From Burkholderiales bacterium (lineage in GTDB: Bacteria > Pseudomonadota > Gammaproteobacteria > Burkholderiales > SG8-39): a stretch of 15,271 nt of DNA. The position numbers were made by a program, and so were the translations under genes. The stretch spans positions 1 through 15,271 of the forward strand of contig JAQSVY010000004.1 of NCBI GenBank assembly GCA_029266935.1. Direction: 5' to 3'. Position 1 is the first letter of the stretch; every line of letters starts with the position of its first letter. Shown here one piece after another: positions 1 through 7,900 of this stretch. The notes below the pieces were generated by a model. It was not told the origin of the DNA, did no database searches, and saw only the letters and a program-made list of their open reading frames with translations.

Positions 1-1050
1 GCCATCCCGATGTTCCTGCTGACGCCGCTCTCGGGCGTGGCGGCGGATCGCTGGGACCGGCGCCGCCTGATGCAGGCGAGCCAGGCGCTCGCCTCGGCGG
101 TGTCGCTCGCCTTCGGGGCGGTGCTCGCCCTCGGCGCGGTGAGCACCTGGATGCTCTTCGCGTTCACCATGCTGATGGGCGCATCGAACGTGCTCGACCG
201 CCCGGCGCGCATGACCACCGCGTTCGAGCTCGTGCCGCGCGAAGTCGCGATGAAGGCCGTAGCGCTGAACACGATCGGCTTCTCGATGACGCGCATCTTC
301 GGCCCGGCCATGGCGGGCTACCTGATCGCCGCTTTCGGCGCCGCGGGCAGCTTCTTCGTGCAGGGGGTCCTCTATGGCGCATCGGCCCTCGTGGTCGTAG
401 CGGTCGTGTTTCCGAGAAAGACCATCAAACCGAGTGGTTCCACGGCGCTCTCCGAGATGCTGGAAGGCCTGCGCTTCGCCGCGCGCGACCGGCTCACCCG
501 TCTGCTGGTGATGCTGGGGGCGCTGCCGTTTTTCCTCCTGGTGCCGGTCTGGGGAACGCTGTTCCCGATCTACGCGAAGGACGTCTTCGCCGCCGGCCCG
601 GAGGGCCTGGGGCTGCTCCTCACCGCGGTCGGCGCCGGCGGCACGCTCGGCGGGTTCGCCGCTCATGCGCTCGGGCGCGTCGAGCGCCAGGGGCTGGTGC
701 AGGCAGCGTGGGTCCTGGTCATGTGCGCCGCGATCGCCGGCGTGGCGGCGAGCCCGTCGCTCGCGCTCGCGACCGTGTTTGCCGCCCTCGGCGGCGCCGC
801 GGAGATGGCGCACATGGCGAGCAACATGGCAATGCTGCAGATGTCGGCGCCGCCAGCCATGCGCGGGCGCATCTCCAGTCTGATGATGCTCAACCCGGCG
901 CTCATCTCCGTGGGCGCGCTCGTCGCCGGGCCGCTCTCGGACCTGCTCGGCGCGCGGGGCGCCTCGCTCTCCCTCGCCGCCAGCGCGGCGGCGGCGATCG
1001 TCTTGCTGTATTTTCTCTCCCCGCAACTCCGGGAAATGAGGCTGAAATGA
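1..1050 (+). CDS. MFS transporter, exporter-like (5' end missing)
   Basis: This is the C-terminal part (349 codons) of a major facilitator superfamily permease; the reading frame is open from base 1, so the start lies outside the window. The first visible residues carry the MFS loop 2-3 signature (GVAADRWDRRR), so roughly TM1 and TM2, about 50-70 residues, are missing. About ten hydrophobic helices follow, split by a cytoplasmic loop (around FPRKTIKPSG and EMLEGLRFAARDR) typical of the link between the two six-helix halves. The overall look (LDRPARMTTAFELVPRE, then RGRISSLMMLNPALISVGALVAGPLSDLLG) matches the MFS_3/EntS-like group, which mostly exports siderophores, drugs or other small molecules. 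The stop overlaps the aldolase start (ATGA), so the two are co-translated. Substrate unknown; the family is fairly sure, the export direction is inferred. Confidence 0.88.
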   Translation, partial: AIPMFLLTPLSGVAADRWDRRRLMQASQALASAVSLAFGAVLALGAVSTWMLFAFTMLMGASNVLDRPARMTTAFELVPREVAMKAVALNTIGFSMTRIFGPAMAGYLIAAFGAAGSFFVQGVLYGASALVVVAVVFPRKTIKPSGSTALSEMLEGLRFAARDRLTRLLVMLGALPFFLLVPVWGTLFPIYAKDVFAAGPEGLGLLLTAVGAGGTLGGFAAHALGRVERQGLVQAAWVLVMCAAIAGVAASPSLALATVFAALGGAAEMAHMASNMAMLQMSAPPAMRGRISSLMMLNPALISVGALVAGPLSDLLGARGASLSLAASAAAAIVLLYFLSPQLREMRLK

Positions 1051-1775
1051 GAAAGCTCGCCGCCAGCCGCGGCCTGATCGAGGACCTGGTCGCCGCGAGC
1101 CGCGTGCTCGCCATGCACGAGGTTCTCGACGCCTATGGGCACGTCAGCGCGCGCAGCGACCGGCGTCCGGAACGCTTCATCATGTCCCGCTCGCTTGCGC
1201 CGGCGCTCGTGACGGCCGCCGATCTCATGGAGCTCGATGCCGACAGCGAGCCCCTGAGGGACAAGCGCAAGGGCTTCCTCGAGCGCTACATCCACGGCGA
1301 GATCTACCGGGCGCGCCCGGAGGTCATGGCAGTGGTGCACAGCCATTCTGCCTCGGTCATCCCCTTCGGGGTTTCTCGCACCAGGCTGCGCCCGGTCTAC
1401 CACATGGGCTCGTTCCTCTGGTCGGGTGCCCCAGTCTTCGAAATCCGCAAGGAGCGCGAGGCGAACGACCTGCTGATTCGCGACCGGCCGCTCGGCAAGG
1501 CGCTCGCGGGCTCGCTCGGCGCCTGCACGTGCGTGCTCATGCGCGGCCACGGCATGACCGTCGTCGGGAACAGTGTCCCCGAAGCAGTGTTCCGGGCGAT
1601 CTACACCGAGATGAATGCGCGGCTGCAGCTTCAGGCGATGCGGCTCGAGGGCCCGATCGAGTTCCTGAGCGACGAGGAGGGGCGCCGCTCCACCGCCGCC
1701 AACCGGGGCACGCTCGAGCGGCCGTGGGAGCTGTGGAAGAAGCAGGCCCTCAGCCGGGATCGGAAGGATCGATGA
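1047..1775 (+). CDS. class II aldolase/adducin family protein
   Basis: A 242-residue protein of the class II aldolase/adducin fold, a soluble family that uses a divalent metal for retro-aldol cleavage, epimerisation or decarboxylation. Metal ligands are visible: H98 and H100 in VVHSHS and H168 in RGHG, the His-x-His plus distal His pattern. IHGEIYRARPEV just before the HxH pair, and GAPVFEIR in the middle, are typical of the subgroup found in aromatic and sugar-acid catabolic clusters. The ATG at 1047 is chosen because it overlaps the MFS stop, has a GAGG Shine-Dalgarno 5 nt upstream, and gives a normal family N-terminus; the frame is open further upstream but only as a shadow of the transporter gene. 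The 3' end overlaps the convergent small membrane-protein gene by 26 bp. The substrate cannot be assigned. Confidence 0.9.
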   Translation: MRKLAASRGLIEDLVAASRVLAMHEVLDAYGHVSARSDRRPERFIMSRSLAPALVTAADLMELDADSEPLRDKRKGFLERYIHGEIYRARPEVMAVVHSHSASVIPFGVSRTRLRPVYHMGSFLWSGAPVFEIRKEREANDLLIRDRPLGKALAGSLGACTCVLMRGHGMTVVGNSVPEAVFRAIYTEMNARLQLQAMRLEGPIEFLSDEEGRRSTAANRGTLERPWELWKKQALSRDRKDR

Positions 1776-1968
1776 TGCGCAGCGCGGTAGCGACCGCTGC
1801 CAGCGCGAAGGGAAAGTGCACGAGCAGCCAGACCTGGATCGGCCCGTCCTGTACAGCGGCGCTGCCGAGGTAGAGCGCGATCACCAGGAGCGTCGCCGCG
1901 AGGCGCGGCCCGGCGCGCTTGCGCTGCACGCTCTCGTCGGGGATGAAGCTGGGAAGCGGGGGTGCCAT
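1750..1968 (-). CDS. small two-helix membrane protein, hypothetical
   Basis: A 72-residue protein of no recognised family. It has a short polar N-terminus (about residues 1-23, including the basic QRKRAGPR), a hydrophobic segment at about 24-38 (LAATLLVIALYLGSA), a short loop (VQDGP), and a second hydrophobic segment at about 44-65 (IQVWLLVHFPFALAAVATALRI). This predicts a two-helix hairpin in the inner membrane. It runs opposite to the aldolase gene and overlaps its 3' end by 26 bp. No clear Shine-Dalgarno precedes the ATG at 1968. The case for a real gene is that the hydrophobic and polar residues segregate cleanly, which random high-GC shadow frames here do not show; those give Arg/Ala/Pro-rich strings. 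The minus-strand terminator just upstream implies its own promoter. Moderately sure. Confidence 0.6.
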   Translation of the reverse strand: MAPPLPSFIPDESVQRKRAGPRLAATLLVIALYLGSAAVQDGPIQVWLLVHFPFALAAVATALRIIDPSDPG

Positions 1969-2017
1969 GTGCGAAGCATGGCGCGCCCGTGCCGCTCAGG
2001 ATATTGGACGGATGGGC

Positions 2018-2046
2018 AAAAAGCGGCTTAGCCGGACGACTAAGCC
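2018..2046 (-). terminator. Rho-independent terminator overlapping a stop codon
   Basis: On the minus strand GGCTTAG (2046-2040) and CTAAGCC (2031-2025) form a perfect 7-bp stem with an 8-nt loop, followed after GC by five Ts (2022-2018). The TAG stop of the 122-residue gene (2042-2040) lies inside the 5' arm, so the hairpin begins within the coding sequence. It should separate that gene from the small membrane-protein gene downstream. Confidence 0.7.
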
Positions 2047-2408
2047 CTGCGGAAGTGGAACCGGCCGCTGCGCTCCTCCAGGCCCTCGAGCGGCCCGGAG
2101 TAGGAGAAATTCCCCCCCGGCAGCACTGACCCGGCCTGGAAGACCTGCAAACGAAGCTCGAAACGCGAATGCACGGTCGAAGCGAGCCGCACCAGCCAGG
2201 TCAGCGTGCAGCCGGGGTAGACGCTCTCCAGCTCCCACCGGGCTGGCTCAACGGAGACTTGCCGCGGCACCTGAGGATTGCGGCCCTCCCTGTCCCACAG
2301 CCGAAGGCGGACTTCCGGTTCGGGAACGTCGGTCCACACGTCGATCTCGACCGCGGCGGCACCGCCGTCGTCATCCACTATGGCAAGCGATACAAGCTTG
2401 TCGAGCAT
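2040..2408 (-). CDS. hypothetical protein, 122 aa
   Basis: A 122-residue protein of no recognised family. It has no signal peptide or membrane helix. Alternating polar and hydrophobic stretches (AAVEIDVWTDVPEPEVRLRLWDREG; SRFELRLQVFQAG) suggest a small beta-rich soluble fold. The acidic N-terminal part (IVDDDGG) and C-terminal RSGRFHFRRA are unlike the surrounding shadow frames. The ATG at 2408 is the only reasonable start; the bases before it (GGGGTTAAGGC) give at best a weak Shine-Dalgarno. The gene diverges from the response-regulator gene across a 111-bp gap and ends in a hairpin terminator that includes its own TAG stop, which independently supports it as a real transcription unit. Function unknown. 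Its position next to a two-component system may be chance. Confidence 0.6.
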   Translation of the reverse strand: MLDKLVSLAIVDDDGGAAAVEIDVWTDVPEPEVRLRLWDREGRNPQVPRQVSVEPARWELESVYPGCTLTWLVRLASTVHSRFELRLQVFQAGSVLPGGNFSYSGPLEGLEERSGRFHFRRA

Positions 2409-2519
2409 GCCTTAACCCCGCCCGGAGTATGCGGGCTCAACGCCGCGTGAGACAAATGGCCGTTCGGCTAACCCACCGGTCCAATTCGCCGCCCCGGGGA
2501 AACGCGCTATCGTAGCGGC
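2409..2519. promoter_or_regulatory. divergent intergenic promoter region
   Basis: This 111-bp gap separates two divergent genes and must hold promoters for both. Toward the response regulator, TATCGT at 2508-2513 is a plausible -10 and TTCGCC at 2485-2490 a poor -35 at 17-bp spacing. If used, transcription would start at or next to the GTG at 2520. CCCGC (2417-2421) and GCGGG (near 2431-2436) could form a small hairpin. No clear operator repeat is seen. Confidence 0.35.
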
Positions 2520-3158
2520 GTGCGGATCCTGATCATCGACGACCACGCGCTGTTCCGGCAGGGGCTGCGCTTCCTGCTGCGCGACCTCGACGCCGACCTG
2601 GAGATCATGGAGGCCGCCGACTGCGCGCAGGCGTGCACGCTCGCGGGCGAGTCTTTCAACGTGGTCCTGCTCGACCTGCACATGCCCGGCGTCGCCGGGC
2701 TCGACGCGCTCGACGCCGTGCGCCAGGCGTTCGAATCAAGCCGCATCGTGGTCCTGTCCGGCGAGGAGGATCCGCGCCAGGTGCGCCGGGCCATCGACGC
2801 CGGCGCCGCCGGCTTCATCCCGAAGTCCTCCACGCCCGAAGTGCTGGTCAGCGCTCTGCGCCTGGTGCTCGCCGACGGCATCTATCTGCCCGCGGTAGCG
2901 CTGAAAGGCCTTGGCGGCGGGGAGCCGGACGCCGCGCTCAGCAGCGACCGTCTGGGCGATGCGCTGTCGGAACGCCAAGTCGAGGTGCTGCGCAAGGCGG
3001 TGCAGGGCAAGGCGAACAAGGTCATCGCGCGCGAGCTCGGCATCTCCGAGGGCACCGTCAAGGCGCACCTCTCGGCCGCGTTCCGCGCCCTCGGCGTCCA
3101 CAACCGTACGGAGGCCGTCTATGCTGCGGCCCGCTCCGGGCTACAACTCAAGCCTTAG
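2520..3158 (+). CDS. NarL/FixJ-family DNA-binding response regulator
   Basis: A 212-residue cytoplasmic transcription factor with the classic two-domain layout. The receiver domain covers about residues 1-120: acidic pair D7/D8 in IIDDH, phosphoacceptor D52 in LLDLHMPG, S80 in VVLSG, and conserved K102 in PKSS. A LuxR-type helix-turn-helix follows at about 146-205 (LSERQVEVLRKAVQGKANKVIARELGISEGTVKAHLSAAFRALG), with the usual recognition helix. Phosphorylation by the adjoining hybrid kinase is the natural expectation. The start is a GTG that begins exactly at the usual family N-terminus (MRILIIDDH). No Shine-Dalgarno precedes it, and a possible -10 lies only a few bases upstream, so the message may be leaderless. 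Its 3' end overlaps the kinase start by 38 bp. Target genes are unknown; the enzyme genes downstream are the obvious candidates. Confidence 0.95.
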   Translation: MRILIIDDHALFRQGLRFLLRDLDADLEIMEAADCAQACTLAGESFNVVLLDLHMPGVAGLDALDAVRQAFESSRIVVLSGEEDPRQVRRAIDAGAAGFIPKSSTPEVLVSALRLVLADGIYLPAVALKGLGGGEPDAALSSDRLGDALSERQVEVLRKAVQGKANKVIARELGISEGTVKAHLSAAFRALGVHNRTEAVYAAARSGLQLKP

Positions 3159-4932
3159 CGCCCTCTTCGCCCCGCCGCAGCACGCCGGCGAGGACGATGA
3201 GCGCCTGGCACGCCTGAAGCGGCTGCAGTTCGAGTCGCTCGCCAACCACGCGAAGCGGCTGCCCTGGATGGTGCCGCTTGCCTGCGGCTTCGTCGGCTTC
3301 ACGGTGTGGGATGCCGTGCCGGCGCCGCTGATCCTCGGATGGATCGCCCTGATCGCCGCGATCCTGTCCGTGCGCTGGGAATTCTCGCGCCGCAGCCTCG
3401 CGCACGCCGAGCTCGACGTGGACGCGGCGCTGCGGACGATGGCGGTGTTCAGCTTTTTCAACGGCCTGGTCATGGGCGGCGGCGCGGCCCTGTTCTTCGC
3501 CGACCTCTCCCTCGAACAGAAGGCGATCGTCACCATGATCGTGGTGTCGATCTGCGCCGCCGCCGTCTCGGCCAACGCCGGCTACTCGCGCTCGTTCTAT
3601 GCCTGGGCGTTGCCCACCTTCGCCGCGCTCGCCGCCGCCTGGGCGTCGCAGGGGGACGTGGCGGGCGCCTGGGTCGGGTTCCTGCTGCTGCTGTTTCCGT
3701 TCCTGCAGGGCGTGTTCATCAGCGAGAACGAGCGCGTGATGCGCGAGTCCTTCGAGATCCGCTATCACAACGAAAGGCTGATCCGCGAGCTGGAGGTGCA
3801 GCGCCAGGCGGTGGGGCGCGAGCGCGACCGCGCGGAGGAAGCGAACCGCGCCAAGTCGCGCTTTCTCGCCTCGGCCAGCCACGACCTGCGCCAGCCGCTG
3901 CACACGCTGTCCCTCTACAGCGCGGCGTTGCGCGTGCGCAAGACCGACCAGCGCACGCAGGAGATGGCGCGCGAGATCGGCAACGCCATCGCCTCGCTCG
4001 GCACGCTGCTCGACGCGCTGCTCGACATCTCCAAGCTCGATGCCGGCGCGGTGCGGCCGGAGACGAGCCGTTTCGGCCTCGACGCGCTGCTCTCGCGCAT
4101 GGCGGCGGATTTTCGGCCGATCGCGCAGGCCAAGGGTCTGGCGCTCGTCCTGGACGCGCACGTGCCGCTCACGGTGGAGACCGACCCGGTCCTGTTCGAG
4201 CGGGTGCTGGGCAACCTTATCGACAACGCCATCAAGTACACGGCGAGCGGATCGGTCCGCGTCGCGGCACAGACCGTATCCGACAAGGTCGTGCTGAGCA
4301 TCACCGACACCGGGCCGGGGATACCGCGCGTCGAGCACGAGCGCGTCTTCGAGGAGTTCTACCAGCTTGCCAACCCCGAGCGCGACCGCAGCCGCGGCAT
4401 CGGCCTGGGCCTCGCCATCGTGCGCCGCCTCACCGAGCTGCTGCGCATACGCCTCGAGCTCGAGTCCGACCTCGGACGCGGCACTACGTTCCGGCTGACG
4501 CTGCCGCTCATCCGGGACCGGCGCCTCGCCGCCCGAGAGCCCGCAGCGCCTTACGAGGCGGCGCTGCCCGAGGGACTGATCGCGCTGGTCGTCGACGACG
4601 AGCGCTCGGTGCGCGAAGGGATGCGCACGCTGCTCGAGGAATGGGGATGCAAGGTGCTGCTCGCCTCGGGCATCGATGAGGCGCTCGCGGCGCTTCGGGC
4701 GGCAAAACCCGATCTCATCATCGCGGATCACCGGTTGCGCGGCAGCGAGACCGGGATCGCGCTTCTGCAGCGGGCGCGCGAGGCGGCCGGCGAAATTCCG
4801 TCCCTGCTCATCACCGGGGACACGGCGCCCGAGGTGCTCGCGCACGCGCAGCGGGCGGGCCTGATGCTGCTGCACAAGCCGGTGCAGGAACAGGCGTTGC
4901 GAAGCGCAATCGCGGAGGCGGTGGCGACCTAA
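3121..4932 (+). CDS. hybrid sensor histidine kinase with C-terminal receiver
   Basis: A 603-residue inner-membrane sensor kinase. About six hydrophobic helices fill residues 45-210, with no sizeable periplasmic domain, so the signal is probably sensed in or near the membrane. A charged helix (about 218-250, NERLIRELEVQRQAVGRERDRAEEANRAKS) looks like the coiled-coil linker. The kinase core follows: H-box SHDLRQPLHTLSL with H254; N-box NLIDNAIKY with N365/N369; G1 DTGPGI with D396; G2 GIGLGLAIV at 426-434. A receiver domain occupies about 482-603 (VVDDERSVREG; phosphoacceptor D536 in IIADHRLRG; K in LLHKPV). The frame is open from 2911, but the part before 3121 is a shadow of the regulator gene; ATG 3121 overlaps that gene by 38 bp and implies translational coupling. 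The phosphate path is probably H254 to D536 and/or to the NarL-type regulator. Ligand unknown. Confidence 0.93.
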   Translation: MLRPAPGYNSSLSALFAPPQHAGEDDERLARLKRLQFESLANHAKRLPWMVPLACGFVGFTVWDAVPAPLILGWIALIAAILSVRWEFSRRSLAHAELDVDAALRTMAVFSFFNGLVMGGGAALFFADLSLEQKAIVTMIVVSICAAAVSANAGYSRSFYAWALPTFAALAAAWASQGDVAGAWVGFLLLLFPFLQGVFISENERVMRESFEIRYHNERLIRELEVQRQAVGRERDRAEEANRAKSRFLASASHDLRQPLHTLSLYSAALRVRKTDQRTQEMAREIGNAIASLGTLLDALLDISKLDAGAVRPETSRFGLDALLSRMAADFRPIAQAKGLALVLDAHVPLTVETDPVLFERVLGNLIDNAIKYTASGSVRVAAQTVSDKVVLSITDTGPGIPRVEHERVFEEFYQLANPERDRSRGIGLGLAIVRRLTELLRIRLELESDLGRGTTFRLTLPLIRDRRLAAREPAAPYEAALPEGLIALVVDDERSVREGMRTLLEEWGCKVLLASGIDEALAALRAAKPDLIIADHRLRGSETGIALLQRAREAAGEIPSLLITGDTAPEVLAHAQRAGLMLLHKPVQEQALRSAIAEAVAT

Positions 4933-4956
4933 GTGCGCTGACGTTTGGGGGCAGCA

Positions 4957-7900
4957 ATGGCGCGCACGGAATGGCTGTCGGAAGGGGCGGAGAAGCTCGC
5001 GTTCGAGCTGCTCGGCCAGGAGGGCTTGCATTGCCACGTCGCCATCGTCGGCAGCGGCTACGGCGGCGCCGTCGCGGCAGCCCGGCTCGCCGGCGCGAGG
5101 GAAGCCGCAGACGCCGGGGACTCGAAGGTCTGGGTGCTCGAGCGCGGCCGCGAGTTCCTGCCCGGCTCGTTCCCCGAGCGCTTCGCCGACCTGCCCGGCG
5201 AGGTGAGATTCAGCGCCGGCGAGCGCCCTCCAACGCGCGGCATGGCCGAAGGACTGTACGACCTGCGCGTGGGCGAGGACGTCAGCGCCTTGCTCGGCAA
5301 CGGCCTAGGGGGAGGATCCCTCATCAATGCCGGTGTGCTGGCGCGGCCGCGGGCGGAAGTGTTCCACTCCGGGAAATGGCCGGCCGGCCTCACCCGCGAC
5401 GCGCTGGAAGATCACTTCGACCGGGCGGAGTCGATGCTCGGCGGCCGGCCGCTGCCCGGCGCAAAGAGGCTCGACAAGCTCGATTCCCTGGGCTCCCTTG
5501 CCCTGGGCGGTGCGCCGGAGCGGGCCACGATCGCCGTCACTTTCGAGGACAAGAGCCTGAGCCGCGGCGGCGTAGAGCAAGTCAAGTGCGTAGATTGCGG
5601 CGACTGCTTCACGGGATGCAATCACTGGGCGAAGAACACGCTCGCCATGAACTACCTGCCGTTCGCCGCGGCGCGAGGCGCCCGGCTGTTCAACGGCGTG
5701 ACCGTGCTCTCGTTGAGCGGCTGCGACGGCGCCTGGGAGCTCGAGCTCGAGTTCACCGATCCGAAGCTGCGCGCGCGCTTCGGCAGGCAGATGCCGGCGC
5801 TGCGCGCGGCGCGCGTCGTCCTTGCGGCGGGCGCCTACGGCTCCACGGGGATTCTGCTGCGCTCGGAGCGCAGAGGATTCCGGCAGATTTCCGGCGAGCT
5901 CGGGAAGCGCTTCTCCGCCAACGGCGACATGATCTCCGCCGGCTATCGCATGCCGCACCGGGTCAATGCGAGCGCGCACGAATCGCTGGCGCCGGAACCG
6001 GACTTGCGCAGGATCGGCCCGACCATCACCGGCATGGTGGACCTGCGCGACGGCACGACGCCGCTCGTGGTCGAGGAACTCGCCATCCCGGCGGCGCTGC
6101 GCCGGCCGCTGGAGGAGATCGTCACGACCTTCGCCGCCCTGCATGACCTCGCGCGCGTGGACTGGTCCAGGCACGGCGCCGGCGCAGGCGCGGTCGATCC
6201 GGCGGCAGTCGATCCAGAGGCCATCGGCCGGACGGCGATCTACGCCACCATCGGCGAGGATGATGCGGAAGGGGTGCTCGCGCTTCCGGAGCACGAGGAC
6301 GCGCTCGCGTGCGACGACGGGCTGTCGGTGAAGTGGCCCGGGGTGGGCAAGCAGCCGGTGTTCCGCAAGGCGATCGAGCTCCTCGAGAAGGCGCACAAGG
6401 CGAGCAAGGCCATCCTCCTACCGAATCCCCTCTGGCGCCCGCTCCCGCAGCGCATCGGCGGCGTGCTGGAGGGGGACCTCGGGGGATCGGTGTTCACCGT
6501 GCATCCGCTCGGCGGCTGCGCGATGGCGGACGACGCGGGCCGAGGCGTGGTCAACGAATACGGCCAGGTGTTCCGGGCGGGAGAGGGCACCGGCGTGCAC
6601 GAGACGCTGGCGGTGCTCGACGGCGCCATCGTTCCGAGTGCGCTTGGCACCAATCCTTGCCTCACCATCGCGGCGCTCGCTGAGCGCGCCGCGCCGGAGC
6701 TCGCGCGGCATTGGGGCATGACCCTGCACGAGGACGACGTTGCGCTGCCGCCGCGTGCGCGGCCGCCGCAGCCGCCGAAGAGGGAATGGCGCGTGCCGGG
6801 CGCCACCGGCCTGCGGCTCGCCGAGCGGCTCGATGGGCAGGTCCGGCTCGGGTACGCGCGTGTCGGGGCGATCGACTACCCCGGGCTGTTCGACGCCGAG
6901 CTCGAGCTCGAGTACGAGCCGATTGGCGACATGGAGGCCTTCCTGCGCCAGCCGGCAAAGGTGATGCCGGTGCGCCGGGCGCAGCTGCGCCTGAAGGGCG
7001 ACGTCGACGCCGGCGGCGCCACCACGAGCTGGAGCGGAACCATCCCGCTCATCGACGGTCGGCTCGTCTTTCTCGAGCGCGAAGATTCCCATTGGCTTTG
7101 GCGCATCCTGCGCGCCGGCTGGGCGTGGGCATTCAATCGCGGCGTGCGCGACGTTGCCGACATGCTGCGGGGCCTCGTTTCTCCCAGGCGGCTGCTGCGC
7201 CGCCTCGCCCGCCCGGGCTCTCTCTTGCGCTTTCCCGCGACGGCATGGCAGGCCATCGCCGGCTTCTTCGCCGTCGCCTCGCAGGCGGGTGAAGCGCGGC
7301 GCATGCGCTACCGGTTCGCGGTCGCCGACGACGTGATCGTGAAGGTGGGCGACGAGCAGGTGCGGCTGCTCCGCCAGGGAGACCTGCTGCTCGGCGAGAA
7401 ACGGCTAGCGTACACCGCGGGAATCTTCGCCGATGGCGAGAGCTGGCCAAGCCCCCTGGACCAGATGACGAAGCTGCCGTTGCTCCTGAAGCGCGCCGGC
7501 GCCGCGCATGCGGTGCGCCTCGGCGTGCTGCAGGTGAACCTGCCGTTCTTCGTGCAGCATCACGCGACGCAGCTCCAGATCTCCGCCCAGGACAACCAGC
7601 CGCGCGCGATCGCCGACCTGCTTTCGTTCCTTCTCTTCCTCGCGCGGGTCATCGGCAAGATCCACATCTGGAGCTTCCGCGCGCCCGACTATCCGGATCC
7701 GTACCCAGTCTACGAATTCGCGGCCAAGGACCGCGACGAGGCCAAGGCCGCCGCGCGCGAGGCGGGCGTGCGCGTCGCCGACCGCCTCGAGCACCGCCTG
7801 CCCGGCGAAGTGCGCGGGCTATGCCGCAGCGTGCATCCCCTCGCGGTGCGGGCGGGCGACGCTCAACTGACCCGCTATCGCTCCGAATCGCGGCGACCGG

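Noticed and set aside
708..1046. N-terminal extension of the aldolase frame
   Set aside because: It lies within the MFS coding region and gives an Arg-rich shadow peptide; ATG 1047 has a Shine-Dalgarno and the ATGA overlap.
663..1550. Minus-strand open frame of 295 codons
   Set aside because: Antisense to the MFS and aldolase genes; no recognisable motif in its product.
2417..2436. CCCGC/GCGGG small inverted repeat as an operator
   Set aside because: Only a 5-bp stem in G+C-rich DNA, with no second copy or half-site symmetry supporting a regulator site.
1919..2515. Plus-strand open frame of 198 codons opposite the two small hypothetical genes
   Set aside because: The product is an Arg/Pro/Ala/Ser-rich string typical of a shadow frame, whereas the minus-strand frames have protein-like composition and one has a matching terminator.
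2911..3120. N-terminal extension of the kinase frame
   Set aside because: These codons lie inside the response-regulator gene and give an Arg/Ser/Ala-rich string; family-like sequence begins after ATG 3121.
3148..5037. Minus-strand open frame of 629 codons opposite the histidine kinase gene
   Set aside because: Low-complexity Arg/Gln/Ala/His product with no motif; it is a mirror of the kinase codon bias.
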